Assembly (NCBI RefSeq): GCF_000993805.1
Contig: NZ_CP009961.1
Location: forward strand, 738,714-802,713
DNA length: 64,000 bases
Source of the DNA: Thermofilum uzonense
GTDB lineage: Archaea; Thermoproteota; Thermoprotei; Thermofilales; Thermofilaceae
Direction: 5' to 3'
A program made the translations under genes and the position numbers. Numbering within the stretch: the first letter of the stretch is position 1; every line of letters begins with the position of its first letter. This document shows positions 17,234 through 26,121 of this stretch, in pieces. The notes beneath the pieces are model-generated. The model saw nothing but the letters and a program-made list of their open reading frames with translations. It searched no databases and was not told the DNA's origin.

Positions 17234-17349
17234 AGCAAGGAGCTACTTGTATACTCTCGAATTAGAGGATATAGTCTAGAAGATCTGCTCGGGGAATAAT
17301 TACTCGGATTGCTCGATTCGGATCGGGAGGTAGTTCTGGTAGAGTTTAA

Positions 17350-18312
17350 CTATTTCAGCTTTTCCAGCTTTTTAGCAACTTTTGTCTTTAGATCCTCGAT
17401 GCTGGTGTAGCCCTCGACGTTGCTGGTTTGTGATCCGAGCTTGCTTATCAGCCCTGAGGGCGCGAGAACCACGTGGTCGTCACGCATATCCTGGGCCTTG
17501 GCGACTGACGCCAGCACCTCTGACATAGACTCTGGCGACTCGGGCACGATGTCGAATGATATGTTTTTCTTGCCATCTGTGACTAGAATATCCACGCGGT
17601 GGGTGAAACCCGTTCTACCTGGGACGGCTTGGGAGAGTTTAGCCGTGAGACCCATTTTTTCCGCGACGCTTTTAACCTCCATCATCATGAGGCTCTTTAA
17701 TGCCTGTTGGATTCCATCCTTCCTGACTTTGTAGGCGTAGACTGGGAGGACGATTGCGTCCCTGTGGTCGAATAGTGCTCCGCAAGCCCTGCACTTGAAG
17801 AGCGGGTGTGGAACCTCGAAGCGTGCCCCGCACTCGCTGCAGTTATACATTATTCCTAGGAGTACAACGTTGTCCTTTGATAATGGTTCACCGCATTTTT
17901 TACATGCGGATCCCTCTATCTTCTCAACGACGTTTACGGTGCCGCACTTCACGTGGCTGACAGCTATCGTCTTGATAAGCCTCTCCGAGCCGCATTGTGG
18001 GCATTTGAGCTTAGGAGCCACCATGTGGGACCGGCACTTGGGGCAAAGGATTGCCTGTTCCTGGTACTCTCTCTCGACCACGCCCATCCTCGCGAGTTCC
18101 TCGAGGAGCTCCGAGTCCTGAACCTTGTACCTTACAGCTACGCGGAGGATATCAGGATAGTGATAGCCGAGCTCGCTGGAATATGAGGGTTTTATCTCAT
18201 CGATCCTCTCTTGGAGGATAAGGGATAGCAAGGCTACAACTGCCTCTCGGGGCACGCCTCTAGATCCTAAAGATGTGGAGTGGGGTGTGCCCTCCTGTTC
18301 CTTCCTCAGCAT
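17350..18312 (-). CDS. Multi-zinc-ribbon protein of the TackOD1 type
   Basis: A 320-residue soluble protein. Cys/His ligands form successive knuckles at C90/C93, C104/C107, H120/C123, C137/C140, C158/C161 and C174/C177. This H-x2-C...CxxC...YxCxxCG...CxxCG layout corresponds to the TackOD1 (thaumarchaeal output domain 1) pattern as I remember it. The N-terminal ~85 residues look like a winged-helix region, and the C-terminal ~120 residues (HRVDILVTDGKKN then ISFDIV) resemble a nuclease-like or NTPase-like alpha/beta fold without clear catalytic motifs. It is divergent from the pilus ATPase gene, so it may relate to control of surface structures, but function is not known. Confidence 0.6.
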   Translation of the reverse strand: MLRKEQEGTPHSTSLGSRGVPREAVVALLSLILQERIDEIKPSYSSELGYHYPDILRVAVRYKVQDSELLEELARMGVVEREYQEQAILCPKCRSHMVAPKLKCPQCGSERLIKTIAVSHVKCGTVNVVEKIEGSACKKCGEPLSKDNVVLLGIMYNCSECGARFEVPHPLFKCRACGALFDHRDAIVLPVYAYKVRKDGIQQALKSLMMMEVKSVAEKMGLTAKLSQAVPGRTGFTHRVDILVTDGKKNISFDIVPESPESMSEVLASVAKAQDMRDDHVVLAPSGLISKLGSQTSNVEGYTSIEDLKTKVAKKLEKLK

Positions 18313-18486
18313 GTATAATCAACTTAAATAACATTATTTAATATCACTTTGATATTCTTAACGTCTTATTTAGGAAACTTAGATTAATGTTTTTGTACCA
18401 AAGTATAATAGCAATAAGTATTGATGGGAAACCAAGCTTCTTTCATATAAGTTAATGTTTTTAACACGTACGACATATAATAATTT

Positions 18487-19998
18487 GTGTCGAGTACTGA
18501 ATCCGGGTCGGCTCCACGTGCCATAATTGTACCGCCTGAGGAGATTATCCTGGACTTCTACGAGGTTGTCCCGCCGCTAGGCTACGCAGTTATAACTAGA
18601 AACCAGAGGACTGGGCGGTTAATGTATAGGGTTGTAGAGCCGGTTTTAACTAGGGAGGATCAGGCTGTGATAGAAGAGCTCAAGAGGATTCTTGTGGAGG
18701 AGCAGAGGCCTAGCCTGGAGGAGCTCAGGAAGCGTGGAGCAGAAGAGGTGTTGCGTGAGCGCGTTGAAAGGATTATAAAGAGGTATAGGCTTCCGATACC
18801 AAGGGAGGCCTTCGACAAGGTCTTCTACTATGTGAGAAGAGACATGCTAGGGTACGGCAAGATAGACTTGCTGATACGGGACCCGCAGATAGAGGATATC
18901 TCGTGCGACGGTATAGGCTTGCCTGTCTTCGTGTGGCACAGCAGGTTCGAATCCCTTCCAACAAACATCGTCTTCGCGGATGCATCCGAGATGGAGAGCG
19001 TCCTGGTAAGACTGGCCCTGAAGGCCGGGAAACAAATATCGGTGGCTCAGCCAATAGTTGAGGGCTCGCTGCCTGAGGGCTATAGGCTTCACGCTGCTCT
19101 CTCGGAGGTGGCGCGCAGGGGAGGCACGTTCACCGTGAGGAAGTTTAGGGAGGTGCCTTTCTCGATCGTGGACCTCGTGGTGAGCGGTACATTGTCTCCA
19201 GAGCTTGCAGCCTTCCTATGGCTCCTGGTCGAGCACAAGAAGAGCCTTATCGTAGTAGGGGCCACAGCGGGTGGGAAGACCACTCTGTTAAATGCCATTG
19301 CCACCTTTATACGTCCAGAGGCTAAGATAGTCTCCATCGAGGAGACCCCGGAGCTGAACCTCCCTCATGAGAACTGGGTTCCACTCGTCGCGAGGCCTGC
19401 TTCCGACCCTTGGGCCCGTGATGTGACTCTCTTCGACCTGTTGAAGTCAGCTTTGAGGATGCGCCCGGACTACGTGATCGTGGGGGAGGTTAGAGGCGAG
19501 GAGGCCTTCACGCTGTTCCAAGCTATCGCGACGGGGCATGCGGGAATGTGCACCATGCATGCGGAGAACGCGGACTACGCGGTGAAGCGGCTTACATCTG
19601 AGCCCATGAACGTACCTGTCCCGCTCATCCCCTTGATGAATGTCTTCGTTACGGTTAGGAGGTTTGTCACGGAGGATAAGATCTTCAGGAGGGTTGTGGA
19701 GGTCAGCGAGATCCTAACGGGGGATAAACTTGCCTGGAACCCTGTTTACAGGTATGACCAGGTCAGCGACAAGATTATGAGGGTTGGCGAAAGCACCGTC
19801 TTGGCGAGGATAGCCGAGGAAGAGGGTGTCCCGTTAAGCTTGCTGGTCGAGGAGCTGAAGAGGAGAGAAGAGATAATCAAATGGCTCGTTGAGAGGAAGA
19901 TAACCGACTTCCAGCGTGTCAGCAGGCTTGTGAGGGACTATGCCCTGCGTCCCACGACTGTCTACACCGCTATCGAGAGAGGGGTGTACACGCTTTGA
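18487..19998 (+). CDS. Type IV pilus/Tad secretion ATPase (GspE/VirB11/TadA family)
   Basis: A 503-residue hexameric ATPase that powers pilus assembly at the inner face of the membrane. Walker A is GATAGGKTT near residues 258-266; the Asp box region follows with VSIEETPELNLPHENW; the Walker B/RGEE region is DYVIVGEVRGEEAF near 327-340, and the His box is GHAGMCTMHAEN near 352-363. The N-terminal ~120 residues form the usual helical domain (YGKIDLLIRDPQIEDIS precedes the core). It starts at GTG 18487, behind an A/T-rich promoter (TTTCATATAAG near 18440-18450). Two membrane platform genes follow with overlap, then the pilins. Confidence 0.93.
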   Translation: MSSTESGSAPRAIIVPPEEIILDFYEVVPPLGYAVITRNQRTGRLMYRVVEPVLTREDQAVIEELKRILVEEQRPSLEELRKRGAEEVLRERVERIIKRYRLPIPREAFDKVFYYVRRDMLGYGKIDLLIRDPQIEDISCDGIGLPVFVWHSRFESLPTNIVFADASEMESVLVRLALKAGKQISVAQPIVEGSLPEGYRLHAALSEVARRGGTFTVRKFREVPFSIVDLVVSGTLSPELAAFLWLLVEHKKSLIVVGATAGGKTTLLNAIATFIRPEAKIVSIEETPELNLPHENWVPLVARPASDPWARDVTLFDLLKSALRMRPDYVIVGEVRGEEAFTLFQAIATGHAGMCTMHAENADYAVKRLTSEPMNVPVPLIPLMNVFVTVRRFVTEDKIFRRVVEVSEILTGDKLAWNPVYRYDQVSDKIMRVGESTVLARIAEEEGVPLSLLVEELKRREEIIKWLVERKITDFQRVSRLVRDYALRPTTVYTAIERGVYTL

Positions 19999-20858
19999 GC
20001 CTACCCTACCTTCTAGGTAAAACCATTACCCGGTTGACTGGTGAAAGGCTAAAAGCCTTCAGGGACATATACTACACTGCAGGCTTCACTGACGTATGGG
20101 AAGTATACCTGGGGAAGTGGCTCCTAGCATACCTTCTTTCGACACCATTTGCGATGACTATCTCCCTGTTTATCCACGAGTACATTCTCCGATATTCCTT
20201 ACCTGTAGCCTTTCTCCTTACGCTGGTGCTCCTCATCCCCTACACTTTGATATTCCTTGCATTCACCCTCTACTACCCCCTGTACAGGAGGCACTCGAGG
20301 GGCTGGACTATAACGGCGAGGCTACCTTACACGCTTGCTAATTTCGCGGTGCTTGCTTCCTCAGGCCTCACGTTTACCGAGGCACTCAGGACTGTAAGGG
20401 AGCTCGAGGAGAACAAGGAGATAAGACGGGAGATAGACCTCCTCCTCACAGACCTGGAGCTTCTCGGCTATGATGTCCTGACAGCCCTGGAGAGAGCGGC
20501 GAGGCGTAGTCCTTCAGCTGCGCTATCACTGTTTCTCTCAGGCTTAAGGGATGCATACATCACAGGGGGCAACTTGTACAGCTATGCGTCCTTCTCTACT
20601 CAGAGGCTCCTCGAGCTTAAGAGAAGCGAGCTACGCAGGGTTACGAATACAGTGGCAGCGATCTCAGAGACCTATGTAACCCTAATGGTAGCCGCCCCCC
20701 TAATGTTCATAGTTATGCTGGCAATTATAGGGATGCTTGGAGGAACAATTGCAGGCCTACCAGTAAACCTTCTCATCTCTGTCCTCGTGCTGATCGGCAC
20801 TCCAACGTTCGCTGCAGCTACACTAGTCATGCTGGACTCTGCGTTATCAAAGGTGTAG
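19995..20858 (+). CDS. Pilus platform membrane protein (TadC/FlaJ, T2SSF domain), first copy
   Basis: A 287-residue membrane protein overlapping the ATPase stop by 4 nt. Two hydrophobic spans lie near residues 45-90, a cytoplasmic T2SSF-like segment in the middle (LTFTEALRTVRELEENKEIR), and two spans at the C-terminus (MVAAPLMFIVMLAIIGM onward). It is half the size of FlaJ, as is usual for Tad-type systems where two TadB/TadC-like halves pair. It anchors the ATPase to the membrane and acts with the next gene. Confidence 0.87.
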   Translation: MSLPYLLGKTITRLTGERLKAFRDIYYTAGFTDVWEVYLGKWLLAYLLSTPFAMTISLFIHEYILRYSLPVAFLLTLVLLIPYTLIFLAFTLYYPLYRRHSRGWTITARLPYTLANFAVLASSGLTFTEALRTVRELEENKEIRREIDLLLTDLELLGYDVLTALERAARRSPSAALSLFLSGLRDAYITGGNLYSYASFSTQRLLELKRSELRRVTNTVAAISETYVTLMVAAPLMFIVMLAIIGMLGGTIAGLPVNLLISVLVLIGTPTFAAATLVMLDSALSKV

Positions 20859-20861
20859 CCT

Positions 20862-21773
20862 ATGCCCTACCTACCCCTACGCGGAAGAAGACTTGCCATC
20901 ATCGCACTCCTCTCGCTAACGCTAGGCTCCCTTCCGCTCATTGTACTTGCAACGCTTTGGGGAAATGTTGGCCGGGAGCTCGTCTATGTTGAGCTTACGC
21001 GGGAAATTGTCCTGCCCTGGTCTATAACGCTCTACACCTTAATAGGCATCTCAGTTCCGCTCGGCCTGGCGCCCGTCGCAGTCATCCTCTGGCTTAACCT
21101 CAGGTATGTTGACTCCCTTAACAGGCAGCTCCCCACCTTCTTTAAAGGCGCGGCCGACGGGGTTAGGGCAGGCATGCCTCTCCCAAGAGCACTCGAGGTC
21201 GCCGCAAGGGCTGTGGGAAACCCCCTCGGTAGAGAGATACTTGACGCGCTCTCCGTATCAGCTCTAGGCTTAAGCCTACAGGAGGCCCTAGAACGTTTAA
21301 CTGTGAAGATCCCGGAGCCAGCCCTTAAAAGGGCTACAAGCCTGCTGGTGGTGGCTCAGAGGTCGGGTGGCCGTGTAGCGGACGTACTGGACGCTGCAGC
21401 CGAGATGAACGGGGTTCTGAACAGCTACGAGGAGGAGAGGAGGGCTAACATGTCGCCGTACGTCTGGGTCTCCTATGTCGCTCTCGTCGTCTTCCTTTTA
21501 ACAGCCACTATAATAACCTCGGTATTCGTCGAGCCGCTCTACAGGGTAAGGCTACCAGGCTTCGTGTCTCCGCCTCCACCCGAGCTCTTCAAGAGCATCT
21601 TCTATATCTCGGCTTGCATGCAAGCTTTTGCAGGAGGGATCGTCTCGGGTAAAATCGCTAGGGGGACTGTCAAGGCTAGCCTGCTCCATATAGTAGTGAT
21701 GCTCACAATTGTCGTACTCTACTTTTTCCTACAGGAGCTATACTTTGCCCCAGCTATAACCCCGAGAATCTAG
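20862..21773 (+). CDS. Pilus platform membrane protein (TadC/FlaJ, T2SSF domain), second copy
   Basis: A 303-residue partner of the preceding gene, starting 3 nt after its stop. Hydrophobic segments occur near residues 12-32, 50-78, 203-225 and 270-298; the central cytoplasmic domain contains LPTFFKGAADGVRAGMPLPR and a run of helices typical of T2SSF. Together the two proteins would form the platform through which pilin subunits are assembled. The gene ends 4 nt inside the convergent small membrane gene. Confidence 0.86.
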   Translation: MPYLPLRGRRLAIIALLSLTLGSLPLIVLATLWGNVGRELVYVELTREIVLPWSITLYTLIGISVPLGLAPVAVILWLNLRYVDSLNRQLPTFFKGAADGVRAGMPLPRALEVAARAVGNPLGREILDALSVSALGLSLQEALERLTVKIPEPALKRATSLLVVAQRSGGRVADVLDAAAEMNGVLNSYEEERRANMSPYVWVSYVALVVFLLTATIITSVFVEPLYRVRLPGFVSPPPPELFKSIFYISACMQAFAGGIVSGKIARGTVKASLLHIVVMLTIVVLYFFLQELYFAPAITPRI

Positions 21774-21970
21774 GGCCACTCCACTAGGAGGCGCGCCACA
21801 TGGAGAAAAGATAAGGCCTTCTCCGTAAATGAGTGAATAAAGGCCAACACCGTGAGGAGCAAGACAATCATCAGTAATCCAAGAGCCAAGTAGACGAGTG
21901 CCTCCGCAACACCCCTCAAAAGGTACAAGGCCCTAATCCTCCTTGCAAACTCGCTTATAATGCCCTCCAA
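21770..21970 (-). CDS. Small single- or double-span membrane protein
   Basis: A 66-residue protein with a strong hydrophobic span (ALVYLALGLLMIVLLLTVLA, residues ~24-43) and an amphipathic tail. It begins 3 nt after the stop of the pilin-like gene at 21974-22795, so it is translated from the same leftward transcript. Its end overlaps the convergent TadC-like gene by 4 nt. Possibly an accessory membrane component of the pilus; no family is recognised. Confidence 0.6.
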   Translation of the reverse strand: MEGIISEFARRIRALYLLRGVAEALVYLALGLLMIVLLLTVLAFIHSFTEKALSFLHVARLLVEWP

Positions 21971-21973
21971 GGC

Positions 21974-22795
21974 TTACCCCCCAACCCGTATCCTTGCAAT
22001 GTAAGTTCGAAGCTTGGATACTACCCGAACCTCGTACTCGTAGCCGGGCACCAACCCAGAGCTCAGCTGGAAAACCTGAACCCCTCCAGGCGGGATAACC
22101 ACGCGCTGCTGAACCACGGGTAGGGGCCCCGTTGGCCCGTTGACGTAGACCGCGTAGACCTCGAGGGGCAGGTACCCGGTATTAGAAACAACAACCTGGG
22201 CCTGCTGGAGCAGTTGGAGGGAGTAGCCCTTGACATTGCTAAACGTAACGCTGAAACTCCTTGTAGAGTTATAGTCGTATGCGAATACCAGGGTCGTGTT
22301 CTTGAAGCTCACCTCCACGCTGCTGCTGTTCAAGAAGAATCTTTCAGTCATCCTCCAAGACCCGCCTACTCTCTCGAATAATTCCACGAAGCATGGACCT
22401 TGAGAGCTGAGCGAGAAGTTTCCCACGGATCCCAGGACGCCTGAAGTTGCACTGACATTGACGAGGGCGACACAAGCATTTCTAGGAAAAGGGAAGACCA
22501 CGCCCCCGGGAATACTACGAGAGGAGAGGTTAAGGCATGAAACAGTTAACACAGGGCCAGACTGTGTAGTATCCCCGACAATGACTCTTATACTAGTAGT
22601 CGTGTCTACTAGGCCTGCGTATTTCAGGCTTATGCTGGGCTGTCCCTCCGCGAGCTGCTCGGAGCTCTGCGAGGCTATCTCGCTCAGGGTTGATGTGAAC
22701 GTCGTGTACATACGGAACATTAGTGCTAGGAACATCGAGGCTATGATTATGAAGAATATGGTTCCAAGGGCAGTTGAGATCCCGCTACGCAGCAC
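21974..22795 (-). CDS. Pilin-like secreted protein with class III-type signal
   Basis: A 273-residue protein. Its N-terminus MLRSGISTALGTIFFIIIAS has the short basic leader and hydrophobic helix used by archaeal prepilin peptidase substrates. The remainder is beta-rich, with Ser/Thr/Val and many N-x-S/T sequons (SLNLSSR-like text near residue 88), as expected of an extracellular, glycosylated protein. Its end contains EYEVRVVSKLRTYIARIRV. It is transcribed opposite to the main pilin at 22889 from a shared ~90-nt region. It may be a minor pilin. Confidence 0.7.
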   Translation of the reverse strand: MLRSGISTALGTIFFIIIASMFLALMFRMYTTFTSTLSEIASQSSEQLAEGQPSISLKYAGLVDTTTSIRVIVGDTTQSGPVLTVSCLNLSSRSIPGGVVFPFPRNACVALVNVSATSGVLGSVGNFSLSSQGPCFVELFERVGGSWRMTERFFLNSSSVEVSFKNTTLVFAYDYNSTRSFSVTFSNVKGYSLQLLQQAQVVVSNTGYLPLEVYAVYVNGPTGPLPVVQQRVVIPPGGVQVFQLSSGLVPGYEYEVRVVSKLRTYIARIRVGG

Positions 22796-22856
22796 AAATA
22801 ATATGGTGTGTTCAGGGTTTTTAACTGAATCGGTCGCTTATCATAATAAACGTTAA

Positions 22857-22866
22857 TTTTATATCC
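22857..22866 (+). promoter_or_regulatory. TATA box of the main pilin gene
   Basis: GTTAATTTTATATCC ends about 25 nt before ATG 22889. The spacing supports a leaderless mRNA starting at 22889, and argues against the open-frame TTG at 22868 as start. Confidence 0.45.
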
Positions 22867-22888
22867 ATTGATTAAATTATATAAATTG

Positions 22889-23314
22889 ATGGGTATGAAA
22901 AGGAGGGCTATAAGCCCTGTGATAGCAACGCTCCTTTTAATAGTTATTGCTGTAGCAGCGGCAGTCCTGACTTATATCTGGCTGACAGGATACATGGGCA
23001 CAATAACCCCCCACCAGGCACCAACACAGCTACAGGAAAGAGTAAAGATTGACGCCGTCAAAGTTAATACTACTGGGGTCTACATATACGTGGCTAATGT
23101 AGGTGACGTAGACACAAGTATTGTGGGAGCCTACGTCCTTACATTAAACTATACAGTTGTCTGTGGTGGAAGTAACAACTATGCTTTGCCTAAAGGTTCA
23201 ACCACACAGGTACCAGTACAAGGAACATGCACTCTCACATCTGGTAAAACATATATAGCAAAGGTTACGGCTAAGCAAGGCTCAGAGGCCACATACACAT
23301 TTGTCGCACCTTAA
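22889..23314 (+). CDS. Archaeal type IV pilin (DUF1628-type)
   Basis: A 141-residue pilin. The leader MGMKRRAISPVIATLLLIVI is a textbook class III signal: basic residues, cleavage just before the ISPVIATLL helix, then a ~20-residue hydrophobic assembly helix. The rest is a small beta domain with one Cys pair candidate (VVCGG and GTCTLTSG). Cleaved subunits would polymerise through the N-terminal helix using the ATPase and platform encoded upstream. ATG 22889 is chosen over the open-frame TTG because of the TATA position. Confidence 0.9.
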   Translation: MGMKRRAISPVIATLLLIVIAVAAAVLTYIWLTGYMGTITPHQAPTQLQERVKIDAVKVNTTGVYIYVANVGDVDTSIVGAYVLTLNYTVVCGGSNNYALPKGSTTQVPVQGTCTLTSGKTYIAKVTAKQGSEATYTFVAP

Positions 23315-23385
23315 ATTTTTATCTCTCTTATAAAAATACTATTTTTGTAAATAAGGATTTAATAGCAGGTACCTCGAAATTAAAT

Positions 23386-25014
23386 ATGGTTAAGGCTACC
23401 ATGCTGGGACAGGCGGAAATCATCGCAGCCTTACTTCTAACCGTCATCGTATTGGCAGGATTCGCGATTACTTGGACTTATCTTTTCCCCAGCTACCTTT
23501 CCTGGGAGCATGAGGCTTCAAACACGGCCCTGGAGTCTAGGCTTGCGGCCTCTGAGAAAATCGTGATTGGAAACGCAGTTTTCTCCTCCTCGACGGTCAA
23601 GCTAACTCTCGTGAATACAGGTAGTGTCGGGATACGCGTGAGGGCTATATACGTGAATGAGACCCCCGCGTGGCAGGGACAGCTCGATTTAGCCCCAGGC
23701 CAGCCGGCCGAGATAAGCTTGTCTGTGCCGGGGGACAACCTATTGTTATGGGTAAAGGTGTGCTCTGCGAGAGGAAACTGCTGGATCTTCCCAGTGTTCA
23801 ACTCATCCCTTACTACTCCTACAACCCCACCGCCGCCACCTCCACCTCCTCCACCCTCCGGAGGGGCTCCGGTATTCGTGATAACTAGTTATAACAGTAC
23901 AATCTACGGACAGCCAGGCAGCACTGCGAGCCTCGTAGTGGGGGTCTCCAACACTGAGAACTCGAGCGGGGCATGTAGGGTCGAGGTCTACGACCAGGCT
24001 GGTAGCCTTGCAGCCTCCACCACTACAACCATACAAGCAGGCTCAACAGTAACCGTGAGGCTGGCTCTAACTCTTCCCGGAACCAAGGGAACATATACCT
24101 GGACCATAAAGGCATACAACAGCTACACGGGCAGGTACGACGACTCTAAGACATTCACGGTGCGCGCCCTAGACATCCTCCCGGACACGAGCGCCGTTCT
24201 CTTCTATACACCATTCGAGACACCGCCCAGCGGCTGGCAAGCAATGGGAGGCAAATGGAGAATAGCCACAGGTCAGGGTTGGGCTGGCTCCAACGCTCTG
24301 CAGGGAGTAGACGACAACAAAGGTCCTTCCCGTACCTCCATTTATAGTTGGTCGCAGGCGATAGGCGGCTACTCACATATAAGGACTCTCGTCGTGCTTG
24401 GAGGGGTAAACCAAAACGACGGGATTGATAGGGGCTTCGCCTTTCTCGATATCTCCCAGACTACCAGAGGGTTCTATGGCGTTGTTATCCAGCCTAGCAA
24501 AGGGAACGTGATACTGAAGGTGGAGCTCGGAACCACAAGTGGAATATCCGATCTCAACCAAGTCTCGGCAGGCTACTCTTCGAGCTGGTACATCCTGTAC
24601 TGCGGGTATTCGCGGAGCGGCGGCGTTAATTCCTTTAGCGCAACACTCTATGATCAGAGTGGCGTTGGGCTAGCGACTCTTCAGGTAAGCGATTCATCCC
24701 TGTCTCCGAACTACTTCGGCTTATTAGTTGACGGCGGCACGGCGTTCTTCGACGACCTCGTTCTCGCGACTGGGGATCCGAGGTACGTTAATGTCACGGG
24801 CCTTGATCCAGGCTGGTCTGTTGAGATTTGGAGGGGCTCTACACTCGTGGCTAGTGGTGTGGCCGACGCCACTGGCGTTGCAAGGCTGGACGTGAAGTTG
24901 TATCCGATAGTTCAGCCTGCCACCCTCGTGGTAAAGGATGGATCGGGGGCAATCGTTCTGAGCAGGACTTATGACGTTGTCGTGGGAGGGTACGTTTTTC
25001 GGGTTGATCCTTAA
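23386..25014 (+). CDS. Large pilin-like adhesin with polyproline linker
   Basis: A 542-residue surface protein. Its N-terminus (GQAEIIAALLLTVIVLAGFA) resembles a prepilin leader plus assembly helix. A beta domain of ~100 residues follows, then a TTPTTP and uninterrupted 10-proline linker near residues 145-156. Next is a CARDB/BACON-like beta domain (EVYDQAGSLAAS), and the C-terminal part from ~residue 265 resembles a concanavalin-like (LamG) jelly roll (FYTPFETPPSGWQAMGGKW). A pilin helix with a long adhesive head would place it at the pilus tip or along the filament, for attachment to surfaces or polysaccharide. The adhesin role is inference. Confidence 0.65.
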   Translation: MVKATMLGQAEIIAALLLTVIVLAGFAITWTYLFPSYLSWEHEASNTALESRLAASEKIVIGNAVFSSSTVKLTLVNTGSVGIRVRAIYVNETPAWQGQLDLAPGQPAEISLSVPGDNLLLWVKVCSARGNCWIFPVFNSSLTTPTTPPPPPPPPPPSGGAPVFVITSYNSTIYGQPGSTASLVVGVSNTENSSGACRVEVYDQAGSLAASTTTTIQAGSTVTVRLALTLPGTKGTYTWTIKAYNSYTGRYDDSKTFTVRALDILPDTSAVLFYTPFETPPSGWQAMGGKWRIATGQGWAGSNALQGVDDNKGPSRTSIYSWSQAIGGYSHIRTLVVLGGVNQNDGIDRGFAFLDISQTTRGFYGVVIQPSKGNVILKVELGTTSGISDLNQVSAGYSSSWYILYCGYSRSGGVNSFSATLYDQSGVGLATLQVSDSSLSPNYFGLLVDGGTAFFDDLVLATGDPRYVNVTGLDPGWSVEIWRGSTLVASGVADATGVARLDVKLYPIVQPATLVVKDGSGAIVLSRTYDVVVGGYVFRVDP

Positions 25015-25164
25015 TGTTTTTACGGTAGTGATGGCTATCCTATTGCTCAGCAGGGGCGAATTCCACTAAGTAAGTTATAGAATCCCTCTAAGGGGGCAGA
25101 GATATAAAGAAAAAGGTATTGATAATGTTTTTATTTTTTGATTGGATAATACTCATTTTAAAAA

Positions 25165-25180
25165 GTTAAGTATATAAAAA
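25165..25180 (+). promoter_or_regulatory. TATA box of the V4R gene
   Basis: AAGTATATAAAAATATG lies about 30-40 nt upstream of ATG 25207 in an A/T-rich intergenic region. The rest of the 190-nt gap after the adhesin gene holds no gene. Confidence 0.4.
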
Positions 25181-25206
25181 TATGAATTATAATTAAATTC
25201 GAAATT

Positions 25207-26019
25207 ATGCTTAACAAAACGTTACCTTATGAGATGGGCCGATATGCTATCGAGCCTGGTACGCGGCCTTACATCTACCACTTGATACTTAGTCCTGAGG
25301 CTTTGAAGGCTACAGGGCTGCTCGAGGAAGTCTCAATGATATTTGCTTCCAGGAATATCCCGATCCTAGAGTTGAAGGTTTCCACTCCGCCCAGGTTGAA
25401 GGTCAGGATCATTGTTATAGTTGATTTAAAAGGCCGGGAAGACCTCGCAGAGGGCTTGAGAGGCGAACTGTCAAGGCTGAGGTTTGTTGAAGAAGTTACG
25501 TATACACCTCCCATAGCGGAGGGCGTTGTTTTCGACACCTTTAGCTTCCCGTTAACCTTTATGGGCGAACGCTCGATTATAATGCGGAGAGCTGTCTATG
25601 AAGGGTTTATAAAGGGGGGATGGGAGAGGTTTGGCTCTGCCTTCGCCGCTATGCTCTACCTTATGGGTTTCGAGGCTGGACGGAAAGCTTTCGTAGACTA
25701 TTATAGTATTTTCCGTGATCCTAACACCCAGCTCAAGGCTGTGAGCGCGGTGTTCCAGATGCTTGGCTACGGTGTCCTAGAGTTTGTCAGGGTTGACGAC
25801 AATGCCCATAGGGCTGTCGTCAGGGTTTATGATAGCTTTGAGTGCGAGTTGTTCAAGGGGGCTGGTGATATAAGGAGTGGTTTTGTCAGGGGCATTATAG
25901 CAGGCTTCCTAGCGGGTCGGTGGAATGTGAAGGAGGTTTCTGCCAGGGAGGTGAAGTGTATAGCTAGGGGAGACCCCTATTGCGAGTTTCATGTTGAAGT
26001 GGAAGAGGGCAGTAGATAG
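25207..26019 (+). CDS. V4R-domain protein with N-terminal ACT-like domain
   Basis: A 270-residue cytoplasmic protein. The C-terminal ~160 residues carry the 4-vinyl-reductase (V4R) pattern: GGWERFGSAFAAMLYLMG, a central FECELFKG segment and the closing KCIARGDPYCEFHVE, with Cys pairs that may bind a metal or ligand. V4R domains sense small hydrophobic ligands and often sit in regulators. The first ~90 residues (LELKVSTPPRLKVRIIVIVD) look like an ACT-type ligand-binding fold. No DNA-binding or output domain is visible. The gene has its own promoter behind the pilus cluster, so it may regulate a nearby process through protein contact. Confidence 0.75.
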   Translation: MLNKTLPYEMGRYAIEPGTRPYIYHLILSPEALKATGLLEEVSMIFASRNIPILELKVSTPPRLKVRIIVIVDLKGREDLAEGLRGELSRLRFVEEVTYTPPIAEGVVFDTFSFPLTFMGERSIIMRRAVYEGFIKGGWERFGSAFAAMLYLMGFEAGRKAFVDYYSIFRDPNTQLKAVSAVFQMLGYGVLEFVRVDDNAHRAVVRVYDSFECELFKGAGDIRSGFVRGIIAGFLAGRWNVKEVSAREVKCIARGDPYCEFHVEVEEGSR

Positions 26020-26121
26020 GAGTCTGGACACATGGGTTAATGAAGCTTTATTGCACAGTGTCCGTGTGTTTGCTGATTACGAGTCATAAGGTTTTTTATT
26101 CTGGCTTAGAATTACACCATT

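Noticed and set aside
18950-18965. GGTTCGAATCCC, resembling a tRNA T-loop
   Set aside because: It lies inside the pilus ATPase coding frame (HSRFESLP), and no acceptor or anticodon arm surrounds it.
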